A DNA stretch of 64,000 nt from Psettodes erumei (lineage: Eukaryota; Chordata; Actinopteri; Pleuronectiformes; Psettodidae), in assembly GCA_016785225.1 (NCBI GenBank), contig JAFBJZ010000672.1, forward strand, positions 152,501 to 216,500, written 5' to 3'. The position numbers were made by a program, and so were the translations under genes. Within the stretch, counting starts at the first letter, position 1; each line of letters opens with the position of its first letter. Under the pieces are notes generated by a model that was given only the letters and a program-made list of their open reading frames with translations, searched no databases and had not been told where the DNA came from. Positions 24,021 through 37,088 of this stretch are shown piece by piece.

Positions 24021-27000
24021 GTCTTCTTTTCGGGGGTTTTGGCTGAAACAACAAGGCAGATCTCGTCAGCTGAACCCAGACAGAGGAAGAGAGAGGACGG
24101 CGATGCAGACCCACACTCTGTCTCTCTTAACCGCACAACATGATGCTGCGCCGCTGGCGATGGGGGGTGGGGGAGGTGGAGGAGGTGGAGGAGGTGGAGG
24201 AGGCGGGGGGAGGTGGGGTGGATCTCCCTCCCCACAGTAGGATCCAAATTGGCACGTTTAAGGGCCGTCAGCGTTATTTCAAGCTGTGGATCTCCTCCGT
24301 CCGCGGCTCGTCACGTACTTTAAACTCGAGCGCGTCGTTAACGCCGTCTCAAGGTCGCGCCCCGAAGGTCGACAGGGTGACGCCGAGAGAAAACGCCTCA
24401 ACGGAGGAGACGGGGGGGGTTTGAGGCGTCTATGTCGCCCGCTCCTCGCAGAGCCTTGCGACTCCTCCTCGCGACCTTCTTACTAAATATAGCGACGAGC
24501 GTATTGATTTGAGGACGGGGTGCGTTCGCAGCATGCCGCCGCCGTGATGACCTATTTCAACAGATTGCTCGCATTAAGCTTTTTTTTTTTCTCTCTCTCT
24601 TTTCGTTCCTGCGCTCTTTGTCTGGAGGCTGCAGGAGGAAGAATTCGCCGCCACGTGTTCAATGTTTTTTGCGTGTCTGCTCTCCAGGCCGGCGGGAGCG
24701 ACGTTATCGCGAGTTTGCGAGATGATGAGAAGCCGCCGGCGTGATTTAAGCGCGTATCGCTTTCGCGGCGTTTGAAGCACGTCGCCGGGGGGGGGGAACG
24801 GGGCCAAAAGAAAGAAGCTTGGCAGAAGACGGCTCGCATTCCATCTGCGTGGAGCGCCGCGCCAGCCGCCGATCGACATCGCGGCCCCGACGTATGTCGT
24901 CATCTGTCAGTTTGGTGTTGCGAGAGGGAAGGGCGTCGACATTCGAGGCGGCTCGAGATACAGAAATGCTGTCGGGCGACGTGCCTGAACACCTCGCTAT
25001 TTATGTTTTCGCCCTCTTTTCGGATAACACGGCGCTGCGAGCCGCCCGGCGGCGTCAGCTGATGCCGAAGTATGCGGGAGGAAACGAGGTATTAGACGCT
25101 TCGTTTATCTGCGCTCTCCTCCCCGCTCATTTAAGGATTTACAGCTCAATGGAAGTAATTTATCCAGAAGACTCTCCGCGGCGGCATTGTCATTCAGATG
25201 ACAGATTCTTATCAGCCGCATCACAAAAAAAAACCCCGGAGAAACCAGGTCCTTCCTCCCTCTTCACCCGCCCGCCCACCTTTCCAGCCGCCGCCACAAT
25301 CGGGCTTTTGTGGGCCCGGCTCGTCTGTCATCTCCCCAGGTTCTGTTGATACGGGCCTCGTGCTGAGAGCGCGCTCTCCCCGTACGCCGCGCTAAGCGCC
25401 GGCTAATTGAGCTTGTCGAGCCAGAACCTGTTAGCGCGCTGATAAGGAGGTATTTGACCCTGGTAGGGGGCCCCAGGTTGTGCCCTGTGGAACACACTCT
25501 GACGAGATCTTAAATCCAGAAGAGAAAAAAAACGTCCGTCCATTACGATGTGTCGGGAACTGATTAAACGCTCCAGATGTTGCGTAACAGCGTGAGGGGT
25601 GGGGCAGATTATCATTCCGGTTTGTTCGGAGATTTGAAGTCTGGTCCATTTATTAAAGGCCGTCGATGTCCGAGGAAAACGGAGCTCCTAAAAATCACCA
25701 GCCGGGCCTGGAAGCAGGACTTTCCTCGTTTCTTTAATCACTCGCTCAAGTCTCCGGTTGAGGGAGTTGACAGACGTCCACGAATCGAATCGTCTTGGAC
25801 GGGCGCCCTTCCCGTTTCCTCGTCGAACTTCCAGCTCGCAAGCAAAGCGAGCCGATCCTGTGCCAGGCCCTGCTGAAGGAGGTTTTTTTTTGCACTTAAT
25901 TTTCCCCCCGTTTGTTTTTAAGTAGTTGGAACAGGCGACGATCAGGGTGAAGGAAACCCGACCCTTTGACGCGCACACATGTTCTGCAAACGTCTCAACG
26001 TTGCTGTTCCAAGCCAAGTTAAAACACGTAAAGAATTTTTCGCCGGTGGCGCTCATCCAGGTCGGCTCTGGGTGGGGATTTTAGTTTGAGTGCGACTGAC
26101 ATGACCCCAACTAGCCCCCCCCGCCCCTCGCGGGATAATCCTTCTGCCTCCAGGAACCCAAGACTAATCTTTCCGGGTTCTTTTTTTTTTTTTTTTTTTT
26201 TTGTGCAGGCGCTCGCTCATTTTCAGGCCGCCTCCGCTCCGCCGAACACGTCCGGCGCCCGTCACGCCCACGAAACTACAGTAAACGCACGCACGAATAA
26301 AGTCGTGACGGATCACGTGACGTTGGAGTTAATACGGCAGCTTTTTAGCACCTCGGGGATCAGAGACGACGCGTGACCGCGGATTCCATTAAAGTTACAT
26401 GCAGGCGTGCGCGACACACGAGTTTCGAGTCGCACGAGTAATCCTGACGGAGGATGACTGACGCTCCGCTAATGTCTGGATCTGACCCCCACCCACCCAC
26501 CCCCGCCCGTAAGGATGTGAGCCGTCAACAGAGGAAGAGCAGTTTCCTCACAACCAGTGTCAGTGAAACAAGAGCTTTGGATAAACAATTAAAACTCGCG
26601 GCGGGCGATCTTCCCAAAATAATTCTCACCGCGTGCTGTTTCAGTTCGTCTTTTCGTTTCGCTTCCCTCGAAACCCGGCCGGTGCGGATCGCCACCGACG
26701 TTACGGCGAGCGAGCGGGAAAAATTTCCGAAAATAAGAAACCCAGACGAGACGCTTGATAAATTCTGCAGGTCGGACGGATCCGCAATTTATCGGGTAAA
26801 TTCATTTTGCATATCTGTCTGAAGACGCAGAAATGACTAACACAGTATTTTAGTGCACAGCAGTTGTTGGATTACTGTCACAACACGTACCGACTGTATA
26901 ATATATGTAAAAACCACTTCTTTCTCATTCTGTGCAGGAACCTGAAGTATCTGCAGCGGTATCAAATAATTTAGCGCTCGCCTCAGCGCTGTGCATATCT

Positions 27001-27611
27001 GAGTCAATACTCGTGTCCATGCTGAGCGACGACTGTGCGGCGCCGGATCCATCGGTGTCCACGCCGCGCGTCCATTTATTGACCGCGAGCATACAAATGC
27101 AGATCGTCAATAGAAGAAGCCGCCGCTTTTTTTTTTTTTTTTGTCTCCGTAAGATAGAAACGACGACGCCGGGACGGGAAGTGAAAAGGCGCGTTTCTTA
27201 TTTCGTCAAAGCGTCAAGTCAGACGTGCGTTCTCGCTCGCCGGGCAGTGAGTTTTGTCCAAAACGTTGCCAGATTTGTCGCGCGTTGTTGCTTATAAAAA
27301 AAAAAACAAAAGGAATGGAAATACTCGTGAATGTAGCGACGACTTCGCCAAGTTTGTAAATCCGCTGCAAACGCCGCGGTGATGTACCGGAAACCTTTTG
27401 TTTTGAAAGCCCATTAGCGGACAAGGAAGAGCTCGACCAATGGCGTAACTCCGCTCGGTCACGTGACGCTCGGCTGACCAACGGCGTGCACTGACCACGC
27501 GTCTGTGTTTCGTGTCGTGTGTTTTGTGTTTTTGAAGAAATTACCCACAGTTCAACATCACCCGCCTTAACAAGGCGAGGGATACCCTGAGGTAAACTCA
27601 TCAGCAGGGAA

Positions 27612-27625
27612 GTTGCCACGGTAAC
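27612..27625. promoter_or_regulatory. RFX-type X-box
   Basis: GTTGCCACGGTAAC matches GTNRCC-N(0-3)-RGYAAC exactly, with a 2-nt spacer. It lies in intron 3 in a CpG-poor, little-repeated stretch. Confidence 0.4.
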
Positions 27626-28072
27626 GGAGGGCGAGCCTACCCCCCCAACTCTGCGGCCCACCATTGGCCCAATCCCTCTCTGTGTGAGCTGGATACTTAA
27701 TTTCACCGACTCCCCCCCTCCCCCTGGCTCTGGGCTGAACAGCCTCCATTGATAAGGACAAATGTGTGGGGGCAGGCTCCTCCTTTATCAGGGTTAAGGA
27801 TGTGGTCATGCTGGGGGGGGTGAATAGCTCAGGGATGTCTTGTTTGAGATGAATCAATGACATATTAAAAGGCTCGTTATTGGATCCATTCACTGCAGGG
27901 GGGGGGATGATGTATTCCACCTATGGCAGCAGCCCCCCCAAGAAGAGGGTTCTGCCGTTTCAGGTTGAGTCTGGATCAGGTGTGAAACCCCTCCCCCCCC
28001 AACAAAAAGAGGTCATGTGACATTATTTGGGTTTTTTTTTATGAAGAGCTTGAGTCCAGGCTTTGTATGAAT

Positions 28073-28074
<2 letters not shown>

Positions 28075-28139
<65 letters not shown>
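28075..28139. repeat. (GT)n microsatellite
   Basis: About 32 uninterrupted units, followed 60 bp later by (CA)n at 28199-28239; the two could pair in the transcript. Confidence 0.95.
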
Positions 28140-28143
<4 letters not shown>

Positions 28144-28196
28144 GGAGGGTTACACAGGGACAGTGACAGGATTCAGCACCAGCTGCTCCTTGCAAT

Positions 28197-28198
<2 letters not shown>

Positions 28199-28239
<41 letters not shown>
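28199..28239. repeat. (CA)n microsatellite
   Basis: About 20 units, complementary to the (GT)n just upstream. Confidence 0.95.
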
Positions 28240-28420
28240 AACCCTTTCCCCCGTGACCCCCCCCCCCTTGTCCTTCCTGACTGGACAACATGCAGCCCCT
28301 TTATGCCACCTGTCCATCAGCGAGACTGCACCTCAGGGAGCCTCTGTCACCGAGCTTGGTGCTGCCGCTCGCCGCCTTTGTTTGGATCCTGGTAAAGCCC
28401 CCCCACACACACACACCCTG

Positions 28421-28466
<46 letters not shown>

Positions 28467-28786
28467 TCTCTGTGCTGTCCTTTACAAACACAGACACACA
28501 GAAAGACGCACGCACACAGACTAGTGATTGCCTCTGTCAGCTATTTCCTACATCTGCCTCCAGGCACAAAGGACCAACCCCCCCCCCCCCCACCCCCAGC
28601 CAATTCGGGCCCCCACCCCAGCCTCCGCCCCCGGCCCCCACCCTCCCTTTTTGCCTCTCACCTGTATTGTTGCCCCTCTCCTGGGGGAGTGTCGTGTTGG
28701 GACCAGATAGAGGCGGCCATGCGGCTGGAACGGGTCGTTTTATTTCACGGACCGGGTCGTTGTAATTCACACACCCCACACCCCCC

Positions 28787-28822
<36 letters not shown>

Positions 28823-29025
28823 GCCCCCCCCCCAACCCCTGCCAAGACAATCATGTGTACTCTGGACCGTCCCAGGTTATTTATCCTGCATTCGTCCCGC
28901 CCCTCTCCTTCCTCCGCCCGGTCCCGCCGTCATCAGCAGTCCGAGGCGACGGTGGGGTTGGGGGGGGGTCCGGGTGCAGCCTGCGGAACGGAGCGGAGGA
29001 GCTGCCTTACATGGCAATGGCTCCC

Positions 29026-29039
29026 GTTACCGTAGCAAC
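29026..29039. promoter_or_regulatory. RFX-type X-box
   Basis: GTTACCGTAGCAAC matches the same consensus exactly, with a 2-nt spacer, 1.4 kb from the first one. Confidence 0.4.
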
Positions 29040-29565
29040 GAGCTGTCCTTGAGCAAAGGGCGCGTTTGGGGGGGGGGCGTCGCACCGACAGCCCCTGTCA
29101 CAACTCATGTAGAGTTCACACACACGCAGATCTGCAAACACAAACTTCCGCACAAACTTCACACCCGCTGGACATCATCGGAGGCGCAGGTGACCTGTTC
29201 CCATGGGTGGGGGGGGGGGGCTCATGTTGGGAGGGGTGGGGTCATGCTGGGGGGGCACATTCCTTTGTTAGCCTCAACAATGACATCTTAACAATCCGAC
29301 ACCCGATCGCTCCTCAGCCTCCTCATTTCCTACCTGTCTCAAATTCGTAACAGTGTCCACCCGCTCAGACAGGTGTAGCTACCCCCCCTCCCTCCCCGAC
29401 CCGCCGCCAACCCCCACCCCACCCCCCACCCCCCCATCAGGAGCACAGGAGCACAGGAGCACCATAACTTAGCGTCACATGACGGCGAAAGCTCTCCACT
29501 TTCACTTCGCACGCAACGTTAAGCTTCGTTTGTGTGGAGAGCGACTGTGCAACAGGAGGACGCCC

Positions 29566-29604
<39 letters not shown>

Positions 29605-30735
29605 ATGAGAGGCGTTACTGTGTGTGTGTGTCGGGGGGGGCTGCTCTTCTGTAAACACAATTAAAAATTTAAAACACAAACGCGATGCGCTGTAATCAAG
29701 CCGCCCTAAATCGGGGCCGCGAAAGCAATTAATTCTTAATCGTTGTACAAAGTTACTGAGCTGAATTAATTTGAATTACACTTTTTGGTTTTGTACAACC
29801 ACACGCACGCACACACACACACACGCACACACACACACACACACACACACCAGCTAATCCCACTGCCCCCCAACCCAATAAGCTGCAGTGTTGGAGGGAA
29901 ATAACGAGCTCAGAGCCGCCGCGATTTTAAATTACACGTTAAGTCGCATCTTCTGCAGCTCAGGTGACGAGCGGCTTCATCTGGGGGGGGGGACAGGTCG
30001 TCTTAAATGGAGATTAATGCCCGCAAAAAAGGGGGGGCTGCCTCCCTCCCTCCCTCCCTCCCTCCCTCAGTCCCGCCACACCCCAACCATCTGCGGCCCG
30101 GCGAGGCGAAGGGGTCCGCCCCGGCAAACCCCCTCGATTGGACCCCCGCGTTCCTCCGGAGAGCGAGCTGTCAAGCCATCCGCCCGCGTGAGACGTATTC
30201 CTGCCCCCCCCTCTTCATATCCCCCCCTCCATCCTGCCTGTATTCAGCGTTGGCTCACACGCCTGTAATTTCACCATTCCACATTTCTGCCTCTTTTTTT
30301 TCCCTCCTCCCCCCCATGCTGAAAAAAATGGGAAAAGAAGGAAGAAGAAGGAAAAAAAAGGGGGAATTCCAGACGTTATTACTGTGAGCGTGCCCCCCCC
30401 CCTTTCATCTCTGCTTCCTCCTCCATTGACAGATGGTAGTTATCAGACAGTATGGAAATACTGTGGTTAAGATCGCTCTCTGTCTCTCTTTGGTATTTAT
30501 GACCTGACGATCGCTGTGGTCGCGTCGCCGCCGCCGCCGGAATCAGGACGCTAACGTCGGCCACGTGGGAGCAGCGCCGCCACCAACGCGATCAGATCGA
30601 TCGATCGATCGATCGGGGTCGGATGAATTTGAAATTGTTTGAATCACGGAGCTCCAGAATGTTTTAAGGATTAATCGATGAATCGATGATTGATCAGACT
30701 GATACTTGTGCTGATAGTCCGGTTGCCGTGGTTAA

Positions 30736-30740
<5 letters not shown>

Positions 30741-30805
<65 letters not shown>
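30741..30805. repeat. (GT)n microsatellite
   Basis: About 32 uninterrupted units in intron 3. Confidence 0.95.
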
Positions 30806-30806
<1 letters not shown>

Positions 30807-31069
30807 ACACCAGTCGTTACGTGACTGATGTTTCCCCTCAGGAGTATTTTTAGCCGGCGCTGACATTCGGAGCGCCGCGCACTTTGTCCTTGTAAATACC
30901 GAGCGTCGCGTACGAGGCGAAGGTGTGTGTGTGTGTGTGTGTATATGTGTGTGTCCGTGTGTGTGTGTGTGTGCCGGGGTTATTAGCAGCTTTCCTCTCG
31001 ACGGTCCTCGCTTATTTATGTGGTGGTGTGTGTGTGCGTGTTGGAAGATGATGGAATTAAATGAGCCGT

Positions 31070-31107
<38 letters not shown>

Positions 31108-31451
31108 CTGTGTTTGAGCTTCCTGGGAGTGTGTGCAGCAACACTTGTTTGTTTGTTTGTTTGTGTGTGTGTGTGCGTGTGTGTTCTCCAGAGTTGCCCG
31201 CTGCCCTCGAGGCTCATTTCCCAGGTGTCCCACATTTCCAGCTAATCTGCTGCTCACATTGGCTCCTAATCTGTCTCAGAGGAGCCAGAGGAGGGGGGGG
31301 GGGGTCAGGGGGGGCAGTGATGGGGGGTCGGGGGGGGGGGGCAGGGATGGGGGGTCGAGTGGGGGGGGGGCACACATGATCTCTGTGACAACTGCAGCAG
31401 TGGAGATGCAGCTTAGAGCGAAATGCTGAGGGACACACAGGGAGAAGTCAC

Positions 31452-31487
<36 letters not shown>

Positions 31488-31872
31488 GGCCTCTCACACC
31501 TCGTGACACACACACTCTCTCACACACACAACACACACACACACACACACACACACATCAATGCGTGATGTGTGGGTTTTAAAGTGAAACGAGCAGCTGA
31601 TTTCTTTTAGGCCACGCACCTTTTCTCAGTCATTCCCGGTGGTTCTGCCGCCCGTCTCGGCTCGAACGCCGGAAATCGTCAGACGGGACTTTTTTCCGGA
31701 CGACCCCTCTCTCTCCTTGACGTTGGGAGCGGCCCGATTAACACCTCGCGGGTCGGCAGCGGCGTCCCGGCTCACGGCGTGAGGAGCCACGCCGGCGTCC
31801 CGGAACTGTTAATTGCACCAGACATGGAAACCCAGAGGGAGGAATGAGTATCTCATTTGTGTGCCAGTCTGT

Positions 31873-31928
<56 letters not shown>

Positions 31929-32072
31929 ACGCCAGTTGTCTAATGGCTTTCACACAGGCCTGATTGAATTAGACGGCGAGCGGGGCCGCGCTCCTAATTG
32001 AATTTCGGAGACCCTGTGTTGCAAACATTGCGAGCTAGTGTTCCCCCTGGAAGTGGCTGGGTTGGTGGGGTC

Positions 32073-32073
<1 letters not shown>

Positions 32074-32146
<73 letters not shown>
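32074..32146. repeat. (GT)n microsatellite
   Basis: About 36 uninterrupted units, followed by GGGTGTGTTT and a G run. Confidence 0.95.
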
Positions 32147-32150
<4 letters not shown>

Positions 32151-32507
32151 TGTTTGGGGGGGGGTTCCTCCCTCCCCAGGAACAAGACCGGCGGCGAATT
32201 GTGGACGCTTGCCTCCTGACCGATCTGCGCCGATTTCACGAGGTTACGCCACAGCGGGTCAAAGGCTGCGGTCGCAGGATTGGGGCGGGTGGAGGCGAAC
32301 GTGTCGTCTCCCTCCGGTGGCGTAAAACAAACGCTCCTCCGATCCGGCGCGTGGTTTTCACGGGCTGCGGCAAACGCAGCGCTCCGACTCAGCGGCCTCC
32401 TCACTCACAATGGAGTGCGGGGGAAAATACCCAGCATCCGTCTGACGCCGGCCATTTTCACCCCCCTCAGCACTTTTTCCTGCTGTGCTCACAAAACCCT
32501 GCCCCCC

Positions 32508-32555
<48 letters not shown>

Positions 32556-32703
32556 CATTTTTACCTCTCTGGTCTTTTCCCTTTCACACCATGAACACAA
32601 CACACACCTTGTTCGTCTTTGTCTCTCTCTTTAATGGGGGGGTCATTACAGGAAGCAGCAGGTTTTTAGGGGGGGGGGGCGGCCCTGAAAAGGAGGAAGT
32701 GTT

Positions 32704-32738
<35 letters not shown>

Positions 32739-34349
32739 GGGGGGGCTGCTGTTGGTGTGTTGCAATTGCGACTGCCGGACAAAGAGTGTGTCTGTCGGGC
32801 CGGTGGAGATGAGGGATGGTGGGTGAAAAAGGCTGTGTGTGTGTGTGTGTGTGTGTCTGTTTGATTGTGTTTGTGTGTGTGTGTTTGGTGGGGGGGGGCA
32901 GGGGCGGGGCCTCAGGCTGGATTACCTGGTCTCAGCTGTCTGATTGTCTGGTTCTGATCACACAGCGCTGCCCGGGCAGCCGCGATGGAAATGTCAAACG
33001 GCCAGTCTTTGTTTGGCCACGCTCTGTGTTGTGCGATGGCGTGTGTGTGTGTGTGTGTGTGTGTGTGTCTGTGCGTGTCTGTGCCTGTGTGTGTGCGTGT
33101 GCGTGCATTTTTGTCACGTCATCTCCCCTTTTTTTTTTTTTCTTCCAGCATGAAAACCAGCCTTGTTGATAGCGTCTGGGTCGAATTGAAACACAGTGAG
33201 CATCGTGTGCGTGTGTGTCTGTTTGTGTGTGTCTTTTTGTGTGCGTGCGAGGAGCCACATTCCAGCCCCCCCCACCACCCCGGGCTGTCGCAGGACCCTC
33301 AGATGGTTTTCTCAGCAGGTCTCATCCCCGGCGTGCCGTAAATCTGCGTTCAGGAAACCTTTGAAACACCAGCGGCGAGTTACCTGCTGCAGAAAAGTGA
33401 CGCGCGTCTCTTTGTGTCGCTGTGTGTTATTAAAAGTCGTAAGTGTGTGTGTGTGTGTGTGTGTGTGCATTATGCAGCGCTGGTTAATGTAATAGTTGCT
33501 CTTTAATGTTTTTTTTTTTAACTATGGGAGTAAATGCGCCCGCAGTGACTCTGGAACCGGTTTGAGGGGATCTGGACCTTTTGACTCGGCCGGCGCTGAA
33601 TTGAGTTTGAAGTGTTTATAAATGCGGCTTTTTGTTCTGGTCGTCTCCAGACTCCGCGTTTGGCGAGTCCCCGGAGATCGCACGGCGACGCAGCGCCGAA
33701 TTAACGATATTAAAAGCAGCATTTTTAATTTTTTTTTTCCTTTTTTTGTGTGTGTGCAAGCGTAGGAACAACAGAGGAGCTGTTATCAAATGAATATTCT
33801 TCCAGTAATGAACTCTTCTTGCCAGAGGCAGATCTGAAGTTGGAGGAAACATCCCCTCCTCCCGCTCCCGACAACAACAACCAAAAAAAAAAAGAGTAGA
33901 AGAAGAGAAAGCGGCCTTCAGCTGTGGCGAGGTTGCGGCGGGATGGTTGATCAAACAGCTCAGCGGCGGCGGCGTTGGCGAGGGAGGGAGGGAGGGAGGG
34001 GGGGAATTAAAGCCCTGATCTGGTTTTTAATCACGCCTCTCTACATCTGACACCACACAACTTAGCAACTACTCAAATCTGTCATCTGCACACAAAGTGG
34101 AAATTCCCCGAATATTTACACACACACACCCCTCCTCAAATTTAAAAAAAAAAAGAGAAATAAAGTCGAGTAACGAGGGTGTCGGGAGGCGTTATCACAC
34201 AACGCTGAGCGGGGGAAACACACGTTTATGTCAGGAAGCGTTTGCTTTTTAATCTGGAATTTTGCATTCGGGATTATTTGATTTATGGCGCACACTTTAA
34301 CGTATGTCAGTTTTTTGGTTAAAGTTTTAATAATTTCTCCAGTAAACAG

Positions 34350-34396
<47 letters not shown>

Positions 34397-34556
34397 CCGG
34401 TGCAGATTTTTGCAGTCATTGTGTTGATTGTTGTTGCACGCACACTGTCGCAGCGCACACATTCTCCCGCGGGCGCAGTAACGCCGCGAATTACTCAGCC
34501 GAGAAAACGCAGCCGTTTTTCCCCACCTCTCCCCTCGCCTCTCTTTGTTTCCGTCG

Positions 34557-34602
<46 letters not shown>

Positions 34603-35274
34603 CTCCTCAGGCCCGGTCCGACCACCCCCCCCCACACACACACACACACACACACACGTCTGTCGCCCGGGCCTCATTCAGCGCCCGCTGCTTTGGCGGC
34701 GTGAATGTCCAGGCCTCGTGTTTCGCTGCGCCCGCAACCTTCACCCCCCCCACCCCCATCCATCATGGATGAAGAAAAACATGTCAGAGCTAATACAGTG
34801 TGAAGAGAGATTTCACATGACTTTCTTTTTTTTTTTTTAATTTCTCTCCTCCACTACCGGTGTTTTCTGAAAATGTTCTCGCACAAGTCGAAAGAAAATA
34901 GATCCGCGTGGAAACGGCATCATCACTTTCTCCGAGTCCGACGCGAGGATTAATCCCCGGCCCGCGGATGTTCCCGTCTGACCCGGACGCTGGTACCGGA
35001 CCGGACCCGCGGGGACGGCCCCGCCTCGTGACGTGCCTCCTGGTTCAAATGGGAGTTTCAGCTGCAGATGTTCGTATATTCCAGATGCTGCAGCGAGAGC
35101 CGTGATTGCCGAAACAGCCGTGGAAAGAAACGACGGCTGTTTCGCGGAGCAGAAATCTGCAGTTTTAGAAAATGGGGGGAAAAAAACTCAAACGAGACAA
35201 ATTGCTTCAGTATAATTATGGTTAAAATCAGCTTCCACATTTAATTTAAAACCATAGACCCTAAAAAAAAAAAA

Positions 35275-35500
35275 AAAGAAGATGTCTCTTCCGGAAGTGG
35301 AAGCTAGCAGTTAAACCCGTCTTCTCCTGAACGACCACCAGGGGGCGACTCCACCGGCCGGTTTGTATAGAAGTGAATAAGAAAATCCAGGAAAAACCAG
35401 GAAGCAGGTGAGGTTTGAGGGGGCGTGGCTACGCTGTGATTCACGCCCCCGTCGTCCAAATATGGTCACGTCCGCTTTCTAAAAACCTACACGGCTTCAA
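35275..35500 (+). repeat. Dispersed teleost repeat with CTCF-like core, copy A
   Basis: It contains GTCTTCTCCTGAACG, then CCACCAGGGGGCGAC (35335-35349), a GGAAGCAGGTGAGGTTTG word and GGGGGCGTGGCTACGCTGTG. The same words recur in the same order on the minus strand at 41945-42180. The order matches a repeat type common in fish genomes as I recall it; the family name is not known to me. Confidence 0.7.
35335..35349 (+). promoter_or_regulatory. CTCF-like core motif
   Basis: CCACCAGGGGGCGAC fits the CTCF consensus CCASYAGRKGGCRS at 13 of 14 positions. It sits in repeat copy A, pointing toward exon 4. Confidence 0.4.
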
Positions 35501-36238
35501 GCAGCAGCAGCAGCTCGCCAACCAACGGCTTGTTTTTTGTTTTTTTAACTAATCACAACATGACAGGCCCGAGGGGCGAGGCGAATCCTCCTCCACCTCC
35601 GTCCCCGTGTTTCCTCCTTTTATCGCTGGAGCAGGTGGGAGCGGGATTACCTGAAGGGAAACTGGCTCGAGATAAAAAAAAAAAAAAAAAAGAAAGAGGA
35701 AAACGTTGGCTTATTTATTTATTTTAACATTTTTTTTTTAATCCGTGGAGGTTCGGTGTGACTCAGGTAGAGGATGAGAGGGATTTTCACACACGAGCCC
35801 AGTGGGTTTGTTTACCGCGGGTTTTCGCAGCCCGCGATTCGCTGACGTCTCTCTCTCTCTCTCTGCCGAGCGAGCGAGCGAGCGTTAAAAGGGCTCTCGG
35901 CAGAAAACAGGCCACTTCTCAGGCAACTGTTGAATAATTCAGAGCGAACTTACGACGCGCTGTCGCTCCGCAGAGAGAGACGGCTCTCGTGCCACGCTGC
36001 GTTTAAATGTCGGGCTGCACACCTACGCTGTATTGGACTGCGGTGGCGTGCGATTGGAGGAGGGGGCGGGGCGTCGCACGGCGTGAACCAGATATCTCAA
36101 AATAAACGTGGCGAGAGCCGGGGCGGACGCCGCCGGTACACGCGCCGTCCCCCCGTCGCTGACGAGTCGGCCCCCGCTTTCACGATCGTTCGTTATTCCT
36201 AATCCTAATCCCTGTCCTCCTCTTCCTCCCTCCCGCAG

Positions 36239-36394
36239 CGTGCCTGTCGGGCTTCTTCAAGCCGACCCAGGGGGACGAGGCGTGCGTGCAGTGTCCCATC
36301 AACAGCCGCACCACCAGCGAGGGCGCCATCAACTGCGTCTGCCGCAACGGCTACTACCGCACCGACTCGGACCCGCTGCAGATGCCGTGCACGA
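36239..36394 (+). CDS. ephb2: ephb2 exon 4: Cys-rich / EGF-like region
   Basis: This 156-bp exon has acceptor CCCGCAG and donor GTACGT (phase 1 on both sides). It encodes CLSGFFKPTQGDEACVQCP, then NSRTTSEGAINCVCRNGYYR and DPLQMPCT, the EGF-like part of the Eph cysteine-rich region that links the ligand-binding domain to the fibronectin repeats and takes part in receptor clustering. Its length equals that expected for EphB2. The codon split with exon 3 reads Ala here where mammals have Gly. A (CA)n-rich tract begins about 20 nt after the donor. Confidence 0.97.
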
Positions 36395-36604
36395 GTACGT
36401 GCCGAAACCTCCGTCGCACACACACACACACACACACACTCACACACTCACACACTCACACACTCCACAGCCAGTGCAGAGGTTACTGGGCCGGGGCTCG
36501 TACGGCTTTGTAAGGTGGTGGTGGTGGAGGTGTGGGTGGGGGCTCTCTCTCTCTCTCTTGTGATGCCAATGAAGCTGTTTGAATTTGAATTTGAATTTGA
36601 GGCT

Positions 36605-36652
<48 letters not shown>
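36605..36652. repeat. (CA)n microsatellite
   Basis: About 23 units in intron 4. Confidence 0.95.
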
Positions 36653-36656
<4 letters not shown>

Positions 36657-37031
36657 GACATGGAGGGATAAACCAAAGTTGAGCGAGGGGGGGGGGGGGT
36701 GGGGGTGAAGACGTGTTGACGGAGGTGAAGGAGGAGAGGGAATCTGAGAGCGAGGAGCCTGTGCGTAGAGTGTGGTCTAACTAAAACAAAACGAGGCGAG
36801 GAGGGAGGCGAGGAGGGAGGAGGAGGAGGAGGAGAAAAAAAAAAAAAGCTCCTTTCAGCGCTCGGCCGGAGTTTTCTCCTCCGCGCGGTGAAAGGGAGAC
36901 AGGAGGGAAAAGATTGGATGAACAAAGGAGATTTGCATAAGCCCGGCTCTGGGAGTCCGGCAGCTGTTGTGAATGAGAAAGCGGCGGCGTCACGTCACCC
37001 GTATTAAGCGTAGCGAGGCCTGATTAAAGCG

Positions 37032-37033
<2 letters not shown>

Positions 37034-37087
<54 letters not shown>
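37034..37087. repeat. (TG)n microsatellite
   Basis: About 26 units in intron 4, followed by a G run. Confidence 0.95.

Positions 37088-37088
<1 letters not shown>

Larger units (their letters stand above)
17132..36238 (+). other. Intron 3, no gene seen
   Basis: This 19.1-kb intron is the largest inside the window. No nested gene could be supported on either strand. It contains about twenty (CA)n/(TG)n tracts, most densely at 28-35 kb. It also holds G-rich runs (18601-18662, 20049-20064, 31290-31371), a perfect 34-bp fold-back at 20791-20859, a GCTAGC/TAGCATGCTA-type repeat near 22155-22235, perfect RFX-type X-boxes at 27612 and 29026, and one copy of a dispersed repeat with a CTCF-like core near 35275-35500. 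The segment 27541-27960 is less repetitive and CpG-poor and could be a conserved element. Confidence 0.7.

Noticed and set aside
28067..28765. Open frames with long Cys-Val or His-Thr runs, here and at many other positions
   Set aside because: These are (TG)n and (CA)n microsatellites read in frame; they occur in both strands and all frames.
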